From positions 248,001-312,000 of the forward strand of contig JAWKJM010000003.1 of the NCBI GenBank assembly GCA_041393775.1: a stretch of DNA of 64,000 bases. Direction: 5' to 3'. Positions within the stretch are counted from its first letter, which is position 1. Each line of letters starts with the position of its first letter. The notes below the pieces were generated by a model that was not told the DNA's origin, did no database searches, and worked only from the letters and a program-made list of their open reading frames with translations. Below, piece after piece: positions 8,197 through 16,819 of this stretch. The stretch is from JADKAV01 sp041393775 (lineage in GTDB: Bacteria > Actinomycetota > Actinomycetes > S36-B12 > UBA10799). The position numbers and the translations under genes are program-made.

Positions 8197-9329
8197 GCGC
8201 CCCGGAACTCGACATCGACGCGCTGCTCGACGACCGCGGTGTGGGAGTCATCGTGTGCTGCGGATCCGGCGGGGTCGGCAAGACGACCACCGCTGCCGCA
8301 CTGGGCCTTCGAGCAGCGGGAAGGGGCCGCAACGTCTGCGTGCTCACGATCGATCCCGCGCGCAGGCTCGCGCAGTCGATGGGCCTGACCGAACTGGACA
8401 ACACACCACGCCCGGTTCCCGGCGTCGAAGGGGGCTCGCTGAGCGCCATGATGCTGGACATGAAACGCACCTTCGACGAGATCGTCGAGGCGCACTCCGA
8501 CGCCGACCGCGCTGCGGCCATCCTGGAGAACCCCTTCTACCAAGCCCTGTCGAGCTCGTTCGCCGGCACCCAGGAGTACATGGCGATGGAGAAACTGGGC
8601 CAGTTGCGGGTCCAGTCGGAACAGGGGCCGCATTGGGACCTGATCGTGGTCGACACGCCGCCGTCGCGCTCGGCCCTGGACTTCCTGGATGCGCCCAAAC
8701 GGCTCGGTTCGTTCCTGGACGGTCGCCTGATACGCGTGCTCACGGCCCCAGCGCGCGCTGGCGGTCGCATGTCTGCGCGTGTGTTCAGCGCATCCATCGG
8801 GCTGTTCACCAGCGCCTTGAACAAGGTCATCGGTGCGCAGGTACTACGCGATCTGCAGACGTTCGTGACCAGTTTCGATGCGCTGTTCGGAGGGTTCCGG
8901 GAACGCGCCGAACAGACGTACGCGCAACTGCAGGCGCCCGACACCCGCTTCCTCGTGGTGGCTGCGCCGGAACCGGACGCCCTGCGGGAGGCCTCCTACT
9001 TCGTGCAGCGCCTCGAGGCCGAGCAGATGCCGCTGGCCGGGCTCGTGCTCAACCGCGTCCAGGAGGTACGACTGCCCGGCCTCAGCGCGGCCACCGCCCG
9101 TGCCGGGGCCGAACGCCTCGACGGCGAGCACGTGCTGGTCGCCGAGTTGTTGCGCATGCACGCCGACCGGATGGAGACGGCGCAACGGCAGTCACACCTC
9201 GCCGGCTCCTTCACCGGCGCTCACCCCCGGGTGCCGATCGCGTCGGCGATCGCCCTAGCCGATGACGTGCACGACCTCGATGGGCTGCGCCTGGTCGGCG
9301 ACATGCTCGCGGGAACGGTTCCCGACTAG
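8193..9329 (+). CDS. ArsA/GET3-like ATPase 2 (Rv3680-like)
   Basis: This is the partner of the preceding ATPase, with 378 residues. It contains the deviant Walker A GSGGVGKTTTAAALG near residue 28, the switch I region LTIDPARRLAQSMG and switch II VVDTPPSRSALDF. ATG 8193 overlaps the upstream stop (ATGA), so equimolar synthesis of the two subunits is likely. The protein lacks the tail-anchor groove features that would allow a GET3 assignment. The role is inferred from the mycobacterial pair. Confidence 0.9.
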   Translation: MSAPELDIDALLDDRGVGVIVCCGSGGVGKTTTAAALGLRAAGRGRNVCVLTIDPARRLAQSMGLTELDNTPRPVPGVEGGSLSAMMLDMKRTFDEIVEAHSDADRAAAILENPFYQALSSSFAGTQEYMAMEKLGQLRVQSEQGPHWDLIVVDTPPSRSALDFLDAPKRLGSFLDGRLIRVLTAPARAGGRMSARVFSASIGLFTSALNKVIGAQVLRDLQTFVTSFDALFGGFRERAEQTYAQLQAPDTRFLVVAAPEPDALREASYFVQRLEAEQMPLAGLVLNRVQEVRLPGLSAATARAGAERLDGEHVLVAELLRMHADRMETAQRQSHLAGSFTGAHPRVPIASAIALADDVHDLDGLRLVGDMLAGTVPD

Positions 9330-9616
9330 GAGGTTCGCGTTCGGCCCCTGAGCGGCCAGAAGGTCTAACCGAAACCCGAAAGCCGAACCGGAACCGCAGA
9401 CCCTAACCGGGAACGCGAGCCCGGAGCCGGTTCCCGACGGCGACCCGTGCCCCCAGGCATTCCGGCGCCGCACCGGCGTGCAGTGATCCGCGCCCGCCCG
9501 CGTCACAAGCGCCGGGAACCACTCGTGGCCGACCGAGACTCCTCAGAGTGCTTGACAAAACTAGTTGACTGCTCAACTATAGGTAGTAAGACATTCAACT
9601 ACTTGGAGATGACATC
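9330..9616. other. Intergenic region between ArsA2 and YceI genes
   Basis: There is no convincing gene in this 287-bp gap. The left 150 bp is rich in short GAACC/CCGAA-like words without a clear hairpin. The right end holds the yceI promoter, with TTGACA at 9552-9557 and the palindrome at 9562-9579. Confidence 0.5.
9552..9583 (+). promoter_or_regulatory. yceI promoter with MarR-type palindrome
   Basis: A perfect -35 hexamer TTGACA (9552-9557) is followed by the perfect palindrome TAGTTGA-CTGC-TCAACTA (9562-9579), which fills the spacer and reaches the -10 area (ACTATAGG). A further half-site TTCAACTA lies at 9594-9601. Palindromes of this size and sequence are typical operators for MarR-family repressors, so yceI is probably repressed until a signal arrives. 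No MarR gene is adjacent. Confidence 0.65.
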
Positions 9617-10162
9617 ATGACCGACCTGACCGCATACACAGGAACCTGGACCATCGACCCCGCGCACACCCGCCTCGGCTTCGTCGCTCGGCACGCCATG
9701 GTGACCAAGGTTCGTGGCTCGTTCACCGAGTTCGACGGTTCCATGGATCTCGACGGCGCCAACCCCGGCGCCTCCTCTGCGCGACTCACAGTGCAGATGG
9801 CCAGCGTCGACAGCGGCACCGCCGATCGCGACGCACACCTGAAGTCGGCCGACTTCTTCGACGTCGAGAAGTTCCCGGTGATGAGTTTCGCCAGCACCGT
9901 GGTGAAGCAGGTGGGCGACGACTTCGTGCTGCTCGGAGACCTCACCATCAAGGACGTCACGCGCCAGGTGGAGATCGCCGTTGAGGTCGAGAGCATCGTC
10001 ACCGACCCGTGGGGACACACCCGGGTGGGGTTCGAGGGTCAGGCGGAGATCAGCCGCAAGGACTTCGGACTGACCTGGAACGTCCCGCTCGACGGCGGTG
10101 GCTTGCTGGTCAGCGACACCATCAAGATCCAGTTGGACGTCTCGGCCACCAAGTCGGCCTGA
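9617..10162 (+). CDS. YceI-family lipid/isoprenoid-binding protein
   Basis: This 181-residue YceI-like lipocalin-fold protein lacks a signal peptide and is probably cytosolic, unlike E. coli YceI. Hallmarks are GTWTIDPAHTRLGFVARH at the N-terminus, HLKSADFFDVEKFPVMSF in the centre and DFGLTWN near the end. Family members bind polyisoprenoids or amphiphiles. AGATGACATC lies before ATG 9617, giving only a weak ribosome site (GGAGATG). It has its own operator-containing promoter and a hairpin terminator downstream. Confidence 0.92.
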   Translation: MTDLTAYTGTWTIDPAHTRLGFVARHAMVTKVRGSFTEFDGSMDLDGANPGASSARLTVQMASVDSGTADRDAHLKSADFFDVEKFPVMSFASTVVKQVGDDFVLLGDLTIKDVTRQVEIAVEVESIVTDPWGHTRVGFEGQAEISRKDFGLTWNVPLDGGGLLVSDTIKIQLDVSATKSA

Positions 10163-10189
10163 TCCACGCCGGCCCGACTGAACACAAGT

Positions 10190-10231
10190 CCGGGAGGTTC
10201 GTGAGCAAGAACCCGCTCACGGGCCTCCCGG
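10190..10231. terminator. Hairpin terminator between yceI and whiB
   Basis: The arms CCGGGAGG (10190-10197) and CCTCCCGG (10224-10231) enclose a second matched pair, GTGAGC (10201-10206) with GCTCAC (10215-10220). It lies between two convergent genes. The T-run is weak, so it may act bidirectionally as a structure-based terminator. Confidence 0.65.
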
Positions 10232-10261
10232 AGTCGTTTGGCGGGTCCTGATCTCGGCGCG

Positions 10262-10579
10262 CTACACGCCGGCGTAGAAGGACCGCCGCATGTCGACCTG
10301 GGCCGGGATGGTGCGCATCGAGGCCGCTTCGAGAAGGTCGGTCCACGACTTCACATTCGGCCGGCGGCGCAGTAGGGCCCGCCGTTCCCGTTCGGTCATC
10401 CCTCCCCAGACACCGAACTCGATGCGGTTGTCCAGCGCATCGGCCAGGCACTCCATCTTGACGGGGCACCCACTGCAGATCTGCTTGACGCGATTCTGAG
10501 CCGCCCCCTGAACGAACATCTCGTCCGGGTCAGTCTCGCGACACGCTGCCTGGGCGCTCCATGCGACTACGTTCAGCAC
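10262..10579 (-). CDS. whiB4: WhiB-family iron-sulfur transcription regulator (WhiB4-like)
   Basis: This 105-residue WhiB-like protein has Cys13, Cys35, Cys38 and Cys44 (C-x21-C-x2-C-x5-C) for a [4Fe-4S] cluster, the turn motif GVWGG at about 56-60, and a basic C-terminal segment. Its place beside the two ArsA-like ATPases and a class A penicillin-binding protein matches whiB4 (Rv3681c), a redox sensor. I chose GTG 10579, because AAGGGGAAG lies 6-8 bases upstream. The longer reading from TTG 10615 would add a non-family tail. Confidence 0.92.
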   Translation of the reverse strand: MLNVVAWSAQAACRETDPDEMFVQGAAQNRVKQICSGCPVKMECLADALDNRIEFGVWGGMTERERRALLRRRPNVKSWTDLLEAASMRTIPAQVDMRRSFYAGV

Positions 10580-10947
10580 TGATTTCTTCCCCTTGTCCGG
10601 TGGGCAAACCCCCAAAGCTTTCGGTAACTCTAGGCAACGTAGCGGTTACCGATGAGGGCTATTCGTACTACTTAACCCAGTTCATTTGGACTATCTTGAA
10701 TTAGACGCTCGCTGTGTCGAAGTTACCTACGTCACATGTGCTGATAACCAGCATGACGCACCACGTTTCATGTTGGGAACCCGGGGTCCCCGCATCGGGG
10801 GTTCACGGTCTCCCCTCTCCGGGGTGCCGGCCACGGCCCGCGCGACTGTTCAGCGACTGCGGCCCGCACATCCCGCCCGACGACACTACCGGTTTCCCGG
10901 GCACTGCTGGCCGAGCACGGAACCGGCACAACGTACCCTTACGTCTG
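10580..10947. other. Divergent whiB-ponA promoter region
   Basis: This 368-bp gap has no supportable gene. The stretch 10655-10745 is AT-richer than its surroundings and probably holds both promoters. The right 150 bp is G/C-rich with several short hairpins (for example around 10783-10802) and could be a structured leader of the penicillin-binding protein mRNA. Confidence 0.5.
10621..10652. promoter_or_regulatory. Inverted repeat upstream of whiB
   Basis: TCGGTAAC (10621-10628) and GTTACCGA (10645-10652) form a perfect 8-bp inverted repeat with a 16-bp gap, about 40-75 bp upstream of the whiB start. It is a candidate regulator-binding site in the divergent promoter. The binding protein is unknown. 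Confidence 0.5.
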
Positions 10948-13116
10948 ATGGCTGTGTCGAACAAATCTAAGAGGTCCGCGGGTAACCCGCTGTCCGCCGT
11001 CGCCCGAGTGGGCCTGGTGGGACTGGTCGGCGGCGCAATCATGGCGGCCATGGCGGTACCGGTGATCGCGGGGATCGGCAAGGCCTCCAACGTGGCCGCC
11101 GAGCAGATCGGCTCCCTGCCCGACGAACTGGCGACCCCTCCGTTGCCGGTACGGACCTATCTCGAGGATGCCGACGGCAACCGATTCGCGACGCTGTTCG
11201 AGGAGAACCGCATCGAGGTCCCCCTGAACAAGATCAGCCCCAACATGCAACGGGCGATAGTGGCGGTGGAGGACGAGCGCTTCTACGAACACCACGGCGT
11301 GGACATCCAGGGCCTGATCCGCGCGCAACTGGAGAACACCGCCAGCGGTTCGATCCAGCAAGGTGCGTCGACGCTGACGATGCAGTACGTCCGCAACGTG
11401 CTGGTGACTGCGGCGCGCACCCCTGAGGAAGTGGAGGCGGCCCGCGAACAGACCCCGGCTCGCAAGTTGCAGGAGATCCGCTACGCCGTGCAACTCGAGC
11501 GGGAACTGTCGAAGGACGAAATTCTCAACCGCTACCTCAACATCGCCTACTTCGGATCCGGCGCCTATGGCGTGGAGGCGGCATCGCGGCGCTACTTCGG
11601 GCATAGCGCCAAGAAGATGAGCGTCGTCGAGGCCGCCACACTGGCCGGCCTGGTGCAGTCCCCGGTGGGCTACGACCCGTTGGTGAACCCGGATGCCGCC
11701 CAGACCCGCCGCGACGAGGTCCTCGCGAAGATGGAGGCGCAGGATTTCATCACGCCGGAGACCTATCAGAAGGCGATTTCCAAGTCTGTCAAGGACACCA
11801 TCCACCCCAAGCGCATCAGCAACGGCTGCGCCCAGAGCAAGTACCCGTTCTACTGCGACTACGCGGTCAAGCAGGTTCTCAACGATCCCAACTACGGCAA
11901 GACCTACCAGGACCGTGAAGACTTCCTGAAGCGCGGCGGGGTCGTGATCCGCACCGCCCTGCAGCCTAAGGCGCAGGAGGCGGCGACCCGCGCAGCCATG
12001 AACCGGATCCCGCCGAAGGACCCGAGCAAGAAGGCTGCGGCCGTGGCCATGGTGACCCCGCAGACCGGCGAGGTGGTCGCCCTCGCCCAGAACCGGGAAT
12101 GGGGAACCAAGGGCAAGGGCAAGACCACCTACAACTACGCCGTCGACCAGAAGGACGGCGGCACCACCGGAATGCAGGCGGGGTCGACGTTCAAGATCTT
12201 CACGATCGCCGCCGGCATCGAGGCGGGCATCTCGCCCTACAAGGTGTTCGACGCCTCCGACGACAAGAACTTCGCCGCCGGCCCGTGGGGCTGCACCGAC
12301 GGCCATTACTTCGGTGCCTACACGGTGAGCAACTCAACCTCGTCGGGCCAGTTCAACATGCTGCAGGGCGCCGCCTTCTCGGTCAACACGTACTTCGTGG
12401 GCCTGGAGCAGGAGGCCGGGTTGTGCCGCACCGTTGACATCGCCAAGCGCACCGGAATGACGCTCGCCAACGGCGCCGAACTGCCGATCGTCCAATCGTT
12501 CACACTCGGTTCGGTCGAGGTGTCGCCGCTGGCGCTGGCCACCAGCTACGCCACCATGGCCAACCACGGGGTGTACTGCAAGCCACACGCCATCACGCGC
12601 ATCACCGACGAGAGCGACAGCGGCAAGAAGGTCGTTTCCAAGATCGAGCCGCAGTGCCGCGAGGCGGTCTCGCGCGAGGTCGCCGACAGCACCACCGCGG
12701 TCCTGACCAGCGTGGTCGATGGCGGGATACCGGGACGCACTGGTGCCGCGATGAGCCTCGGCCGCGATGTCACCGGCAAGACCGGGACCACCGACTCGTC
12801 GGCGGCGGTCTGGTTCGCCGGCTACACGCCGAGTCTGGCGACCGCGGTGTGGGTGGGCGACCCGCGCGGGGGCTTCCAGTACCCGATGAAGAACGTCTAC
12901 ATCAACGGCTCCTACTACGGCCAGGTGTTCGGATCGAGTCTGCCGGGCCCGATCTGGAAGGAAGCAATGCTCGGGGCACTGGCCGACACCCCGCCGGAGT
13001 CGTTCGAGCTGCAGACGCTGTACGGGTTGCGCTCCGCGCGCGGCGGAGGCTCGTACATCCCGCCGACCACGTCTGCGGTCCCTGGCACGACACCGGTTCC
13101 CACGTCGACCCCGTAG
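10948..13116 (+). CDS. ponA2: Class A penicillin-binding protein (PonA2-like)
   Basis: This 722-residue bifunctional peptidoglycan synthase starts at ATG 10948. A single membrane helix lies at about residues 18-45. The GT51 transglycosylase domain shows EDERFYEHHGVD and QGASTLTMQYVRN. The transpeptidase domain has SxxK as STFK with catalytic Ser413, SVN, and KTGTT. Unlike mycobacterial PonA2 (Rv3682), no C-terminal PASTA domain is present. The protein ends in a Pro/Thr-rich tail (PPTTSAVPGTTPVPTSTP). It shares a promoter region with whiB. Confidence 0.93.
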   Translation: MAVSNKSKRSAGNPLSAVARVGLVGLVGGAIMAAMAVPVIAGIGKASNVAAEQIGSLPDELATPPLPVRTYLEDADGNRFATLFEENRIEVPLNKISPNMQRAIVAVEDERFYEHHGVDIQGLIRAQLENTASGSIQQGASTLTMQYVRNVLVTAARTPEEVEAAREQTPARKLQEIRYAVQLERELSKDEILNRYLNIAYFGSGAYGVEAASRRYFGHSAKKMSVVEAATLAGLVQSPVGYDPLVNPDAAQTRRDEVLAKMEAQDFITPETYQKAISKSVKDTIHPKRISNGCAQSKYPFYCDYAVKQVLNDPNYGKTYQDREDFLKRGGVVIRTALQPKAQEAATRAAMNRIPPKDPSKKAAAVAMVTPQTGEVVALAQNREWGTKGKGKTTYNYAVDQKDGGTTGMQAGSTFKIFTIAAGIEAGISPYKVFDASDDKNFAAGPWGCTDGHYFGAYTVSNSTSSGQFNMLQGAAFSVNTYFVGLEQEAGLCRTVDIAKRTGMTLANGAELPIVQSFTLGSVEVSPLALATSYATMANHGVYCKPHAITRITDESDSGKKVVSKIEPQCREAVSREVADSTTAVLTSVVDGGIPGRTGAAMSLGRDVTGKTGTTDSSAAVWFAGYTPSLATAVWVGDPRGGFQYPMKNVYINGSYYGQVFGSSLPGPIWKEAMLGALADTPPESFELQTLYGLRSARGGGSYIPPTTSAVPGTTPVPTSTP

Positions 13117-13146
13117 CATCGCTCGGAATCGCACCCCGGGTCCGTC

Positions 13147-13851
13147 TCAGCTCAGGCCGAGCAGCCCGGCCAGCACATCGAGTTCGAACGTGAAATAGAC
13201 GCGTCGGTCGGCCGCGGAGTCCCCGACCACGTTGTGCCGATGGCCGAAGAGTTCGAACGAGATGGAACCGATGATGTGGGTCCACGCCATGACGCCGACC
13301 GCGAAGGACGCGTCACTGAAATCCTGCGTGCTCAGATCGGACCAGGTTCTGAGATCGCCCAGTGCCGGCCGCAGACTCCGGGCGACGCGAGCGGAGAACG
13401 CCGGGTTCTCAGCATGCGTGCCCGCCTGTTGCAGGATCCCCACCAGAACGGCCGGTATCCGCGTCGCAGGCCCGACGGTGTCCTCGGGGGCCGCGTACCC
13501 GGGTACTGGGGATCCGTAGATGAGTGCGAAGCGTTGCGGATTGTCCAGTGCCCACTCACGGCTTGTCAGACCGATCGCACGCCAGCGCCGCACCGGGTCC
13601 GCAACACGCAACGCTTTCGACTCCACGTAGTCGGCCATGTCGTCGTAGGCACGCACGATGAGGATCGTGAGTAGTTCGTCGCGGGAGCGCACATAGCGGT
13701 AGATGGCGCTCGACGCCATTCCCAGGTCACGTGCCACTGCCCGCACGGACAGTTGCGTCGGACCGACCTCCAACAGCTGGCGGGTCGCGGACTCGGTGAT
13801 CGCCTCCATCACCGCCGCACGGTTCTGGGCCCTGATCCCGGTTGTGGTCAT
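13147..13851 (-). CDS. TetR/AcrR-family repressor
   Basis: This 234-residue TetR-type regulator starts at ATG 13851. The N-terminal HTH is SVRAVARDLGMASSAIYRYVRSRDELLT at about residues 34-61, and the ligand domain resembles the WHG-type TetR C-terminal family. It is divergent from a nucleoside-diphosphate-sugar epimerase-like gene, with two copies of GAGCACTGCTC in the 84-bp gap. It therefore probably represses itself and the epimerase gene. The inducer is unknown. Confidence 0.9.
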   Translation of the reverse strand: MTTTGIRAQNRAAVMEAITESATRQLLEVGPTQLSVRAVARDLGMASSAIYRYVRSRDELLTILIVRAYDDMADYVESKALRVADPVRRWRAIGLTSREWALDNPQRFALIYGSPVPGYAAPEDTVGPATRIPAVLVGILQQAGTHAENPAFSARVARSLRPALGDLRTWSDLSTQDFSDASFAVGVMAWTHIIGSISFELFGHRHNVVGDSAADRRVYFTFELDVLAGLLGLS

Positions 13852-13866
13852 AGATGAACAATATGC

Positions 13867-13919
13867 GAGCACTGCTCTTGTTTTCTTGTTGGCCAGGCCC
13901 TAAAGTGAGAGCACTGCTC
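13867..13919. promoter_or_regulatory. Two TetR operator candidates
   Basis: The 11-bp palindrome GAGCACTGCTC occurs twice, at 13867-13877 and 13909-13919, 42 bp apart (four helical turns) between the tetR and epimerase starts. The second copy has further flanking symmetry (AGTGAG and CTCACT). It is a likely operator pair for the adjacent TetR regulator. Confidence 0.7.
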
Positions 13920-13935
13920 ACTAATTGGAGGATTC

Positions 13936-14859
13936 ATGGCTATCCACACGGTCGTCGGCGCCGGACAAGTCGGGACACGGCTCGCCGCCCTGCTGGTCGA
14001 TCACGGACACGACGTGCGACTGGTCAGCCGACGGGGCAATGCGATCCGGGGCGCCGAGGGACGCCGGGCCGACGCCTCGGATCTCTCACAGTTGCTGGCC
14101 GCGACCGCACACAGTGACGTCATCTACAACTGCATCAACCCTCCCTACACTCAGTGGCAGACCCTCTGGCCACCCATGGCGGACAACCTGATCGCCGCGG
14201 CGGAGGCCAGCGATGCGGTACTCGTGACGTTGAACAACCTCTATGGCTACGGGCCCGTCAACCGGCCCATGACCGAGGACCTGCCGATGGTCGGCCACAC
14301 CCGCAAGGGCGCTGTGCGCGCCGACATGTGGCACCAGGCGCTGGCAGCACATGAGAAGGGCCGCATCCGGATGACTGAAGTCCGGGCCAGCGACTACATC
14401 GGCGAGGCAGGTGACCAGACCAACTTCGGCGATCGGGTGATTCCGAAGTTGCGGGCTGGCAAGGCATTGACGCTGATGGGGCGCACGGATCAGCCCCACA
14501 CCTGGACGTACACCGGCGACGCAGCTCGGCTGCTCAGCACCGTGGCCGGCGACGAGCGGGCCTGGGGCCGGCCTTGGCACGTCCCGAGCCCGGCTCCACG
14601 GACACAGGCCGAGGTGATCGCCGACCTCGCGGCAGAACTCGGCGTCCCGGTGCCGAAGATCCGTACGGCAGGCAAAGGGCTGCTCGGCATGGTCGGAATC
14701 TTCAACCCCGACGCCCGGCAACTCGTGGAGATGCTCTACGAGTTCGACCGGCCGTTCGTCATGGACTCCAGCCGCGCACAGGCGACGTTCGGGCTCGAGC
14801 CGACTGCATGGCCGGACATCATCGCCGAGACCCTGAGTCGTAACGCCGTCGCCGCGTGA
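13936..14859 (+). CDS. NAD(P)-dependent epimerase/dehydratase-like SDR protein
   Basis: This 307-residue atypical short-chain dehydrogenase has a Rossmann motif VVGAGQVGTRLA at the extreme N-terminus and an Arg at the end of strand 2 (VSRRG) that favours NADP(H). A YxxxK pair is not evident at the usual place (NNLYGYGPV is present), so it is of the NmrA/atypical type and may bind rather than reduce. GGAGG precedes ATG 13936. It is divergent from its likely repressor. The physiological substrate is unknown. Confidence 0.82.
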   Translation: MAIHTVVGAGQVGTRLAALLVDHGHDVRLVSRRGNAIRGAEGRRADASDLSQLLAATAHSDVIYNCINPPYTQWQTLWPPMADNLIAAAEASDAVLVTLNNLYGYGPVNRPMTEDLPMVGHTRKGAVRADMWHQALAAHEKGRIRMTEVRASDYIGEAGDQTNFGDRVIPKLRAGKALTLMGRTDQPHTWTYTGDAARLLSTVAGDERAWGRPWHVPSPAPRTQAEVIADLAAELGVPVPKIRTAGKGLLGMVGIFNPDARQLVEMLYEFDRPFVMDSSRAQATFGLEPTAWPDIIAETLSRNAVAA

Positions 14860-15054
14860 GGCGCCGCCGTCTTGGCGATCTGCAGTCCGCGAATGTGGCG
14901 CGCCTCCGACAGTTGAAGTCTCGCTAGCGAGCTCGCGTCGGACTCGCTCCCGGTTGCGCGCAGCACTTCGCGACTTGGTTGTCCACAGGTGGTTTCGGGC
15001 TGCCCGGTTTGTCACACCCTCGTACTAGTGTTCTAGATGAGAACGGGGGTGATT

Positions 15055-16251
15055 ATGACGATCACGGCGCAGTCCGCGAGTCCGGCCACGCTGCTCGCCG
15101 ATCTGCGCGCGGCCGTGGCTGGGCTGCTGGCTGCGGATCCGGCCGAGTGGTGCCTCGACGAACTGCAGGACGCGATCCCGCAGTTGCACCAGGTGGCCAA
15201 TCAGACCGCGGCCGTGCAGGCCCGGGTGCTCGCCTCCTTCGATGCCCGCGGCGGCGCGCAGATCGCCGGGGCGCGCGGCACCAGCGACTGGCTGGCCACC
15301 ACGGTGCGGATCCCCAGCAGTCATGCGGGCTGGTGGGTACACACCGCCCGGGCACTACGCGACCACCTGCCCGCAACCGCCGATGCGCTGGCCGACGGGC
15401 AGATCAGCCTCGACCACGTCCGGGTGATCCGGGCGGCCCGCCGCCAGCTGGGCGAGGTCTTCGACCTCGTCGAGCAGCAGATCGCCGGGTTCGCGCGGGA
15501 ACACTGCGTACGGGACCTGCGCGGGTTCCTGGACCTGCTCATCCAGAACTACACCCCCGACCCCGACCACGACACCGAAACCGCCCGCCAACGCCGCCGG
15601 GCGAAACTGTCCACCGGCCTGGACGGCTGGTGGCACCTGACCGGGTTCCTCGACCCCGCCACCGGCGCGGCACTGGCCGCCGCGCTGGACATCTACGCCG
15701 AACCCACCGGACCTCACGATGACCGGTCGGCCGGCACCCGGAACGCCGACGCCCTGGCCGAAATCGCCACCCGTGCCCTGGACACCGTCGACCGGCCCAC
15801 CGGGATCGGCCACATCACCCTCACCCTCACCCCCGACCAACTCGCCACCGGGCTGGGGGTCCGCTGGCCGTGCGGGCTGCTCGCCTCCCGCACCGACGTC
15901 CGCACCGCGTCCTGCTCCGCGCACGTCACGTATCTGGTCGGCACCCCGGTCGACGACATCCACTGGAAACCGCTGGCGGTCGGGTTCGCCGAACGCTACG
16001 CCACCCGCGCCCAACGCGCCGCCCTCGCCGTCCGTGACGGATCCGGCTGCGTCCACCCGGGCTGCACCGTACCCGCCCACCGCTGCATCGCCCACCACAT
16101 CCAGCACTGGGACCAAGGAGGCCCCACCAACCTCGACAACCTCGTCCTCATCTGCGTCTACCACCACCGACGCATCCACCACGGACGCCTGAAAATCGTG
16201 CGCACGTCCGACGGCCGATGCACCACCGCAAGCACCCGGGCACCACCATGA
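15055..16251 (+). CDS. DUF222 protein with C-terminal HNH nuclease domain (13E12-like)
   Basis: This protein of about 398 residues has an N-terminal helical DUF222 region and a C-terminal HNH motif: CVHPGCTVPAHRC, HHIQHWDQGG and LDNLVLICVYHHRRIHHG, with the zinc Cys/His set complete. It belongs to the multicopy actinobacterial family that includes the M. tuberculosis 13E12 repeat proteins. Its function is unproven. ATG 15055 and ATG 15037 are both possible. TTGTCA (15009-15014) lies upstream, with a possible -10 near 15031. Codon bias is slightly more C-rich than in neighbours. No integrase or terminal repeat accompanies it. Confidence 0.85.
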   Translation: MTITAQSASPATLLADLRAAVAGLLAADPAEWCLDELQDAIPQLHQVANQTAAVQARVLASFDARGGAQIAGARGTSDWLATTVRIPSSHAGWWVHTARALRDHLPATADALADGQISLDHVRVIRAARRQLGEVFDLVEQQIAGFAREHCVRDLRGFLDLLIQNYTPDPDHDTETARQRRRAKLSTGLDGWWHLTGFLDPATGAALAAALDIYAEPTGPHDDRSAGTRNADALAEIATRALDTVDRPTGIGHITLTLTPDQLATGLGVRWPCGLLASRTDVRTASCSAHVTYLVGTPVDDIHWKPLAVGFAERYATRAQRAALAVRDGSGCVHPGCTVPAHRCIAHHIQHWDQGGPTNLDNLVLICVYHHRRIHHGRLKIVRTSDGRCTTASTRAPP

Positions 16252-16292
16252 CCCGCGCCGGGCATAGCCCCGTGCAGAAAGTCGGAGGTCGG

Positions 16293-16754
16293 CTAGCCCT
16301 GCAGTCGGGCCCGTACGATCCCGGACACGGCCTTGCCGTCGGCGCGCCCCTTCGTAGCGGCGGTGACCCTCTGCATGACCGGACCCATGGCCCCCATACC
16401 GGACTTCCCCTCGGCGGCCGCCGCTGCGATCGCCTCGTCGATGATCGCGGAGACCTCCTCCTCCGCGAGCGGTTGCGGGAGGTAGCCCTCCAGAACTCCG
16501 AGTTCCGCCTCCTCGCGGTCGGCAAGCTCCACCCGGCCGGCGTCCCGATAGGCCGTTGCGGACTCGCGCCGTTTCTTGGCCTCCTTGGCCAGGACGGCCA
16601 CGACTTCGTCGTCGCTGAGTTCCTTCGCCTGCTTTCCAGCGACCTCTGCGTTCGTTATGGCCGCCAGTGCCATCCGCAGCGTGGCGGCCACCAGTTCGTC
16701 GCGGGATTTGATCGCCGCCTGCAGGTCCGACTGCAGCGTGTCCTTGAGAGCCAT
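16293..16754 (-). CDS. GatB/YqeY-family protein
   Basis: This 153-residue YqeY-like protein is related to the tRNA-binding tail domain of GatB. Recognisable features are the N-terminal helix MALKDTLQSDLQAAIKSRDE, the central EGYLPQPLAEEEV segment and GAMGPVMQRV. The family is widespread beside metallophosphoesterase and penicillin-binding genes in actinobacteria. A role in tRNA amidation or binding is suspected. It is divergent from the metallophosphoesterase gene with a 65-bp gap. Confidence 0.92.
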   Translation of the reverse strand: MALKDTLQSDLQAAIKSRDELVAATLRMALAAITNAEVAGKQAKELSDDEVVAVLAKEAKKRRESATAYRDAGRVELADREEAELGVLEGYLPQPLAEEEVSAIIDEAIAAAAAEGKSGMGAMGPVMQRVTAATKGRADGKAVSGIVRARLQG

Positions 16755-16819
16755 GCGCCAATCCTGTCATGTGACGCTGGTCATAGCCGTTGGGTTTCCC
16801 GGCATGCGACCATGGTCGG

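Noticed and set aside
7195..9329. Arsenite efflux system
   Set aside because: Two ArsA-like ATPases are present, but no arsB, arsC, arsD or arsR; the pair matches the conserved Rv3679-Rv3680 locus.
10939..12306. 455-residue open frame antisense to the penicillin-binding protein
   Set aside because: The sense strand encodes a full PBP with all catalytic motifs; the antisense frame has no motif.
15055..16251. Homing endonuclease or transposon in the DUF222-HNH gene
   Set aside because: No terminal repeats, target duplication or interrupted host gene are visible; the family is commonly stand-alone.
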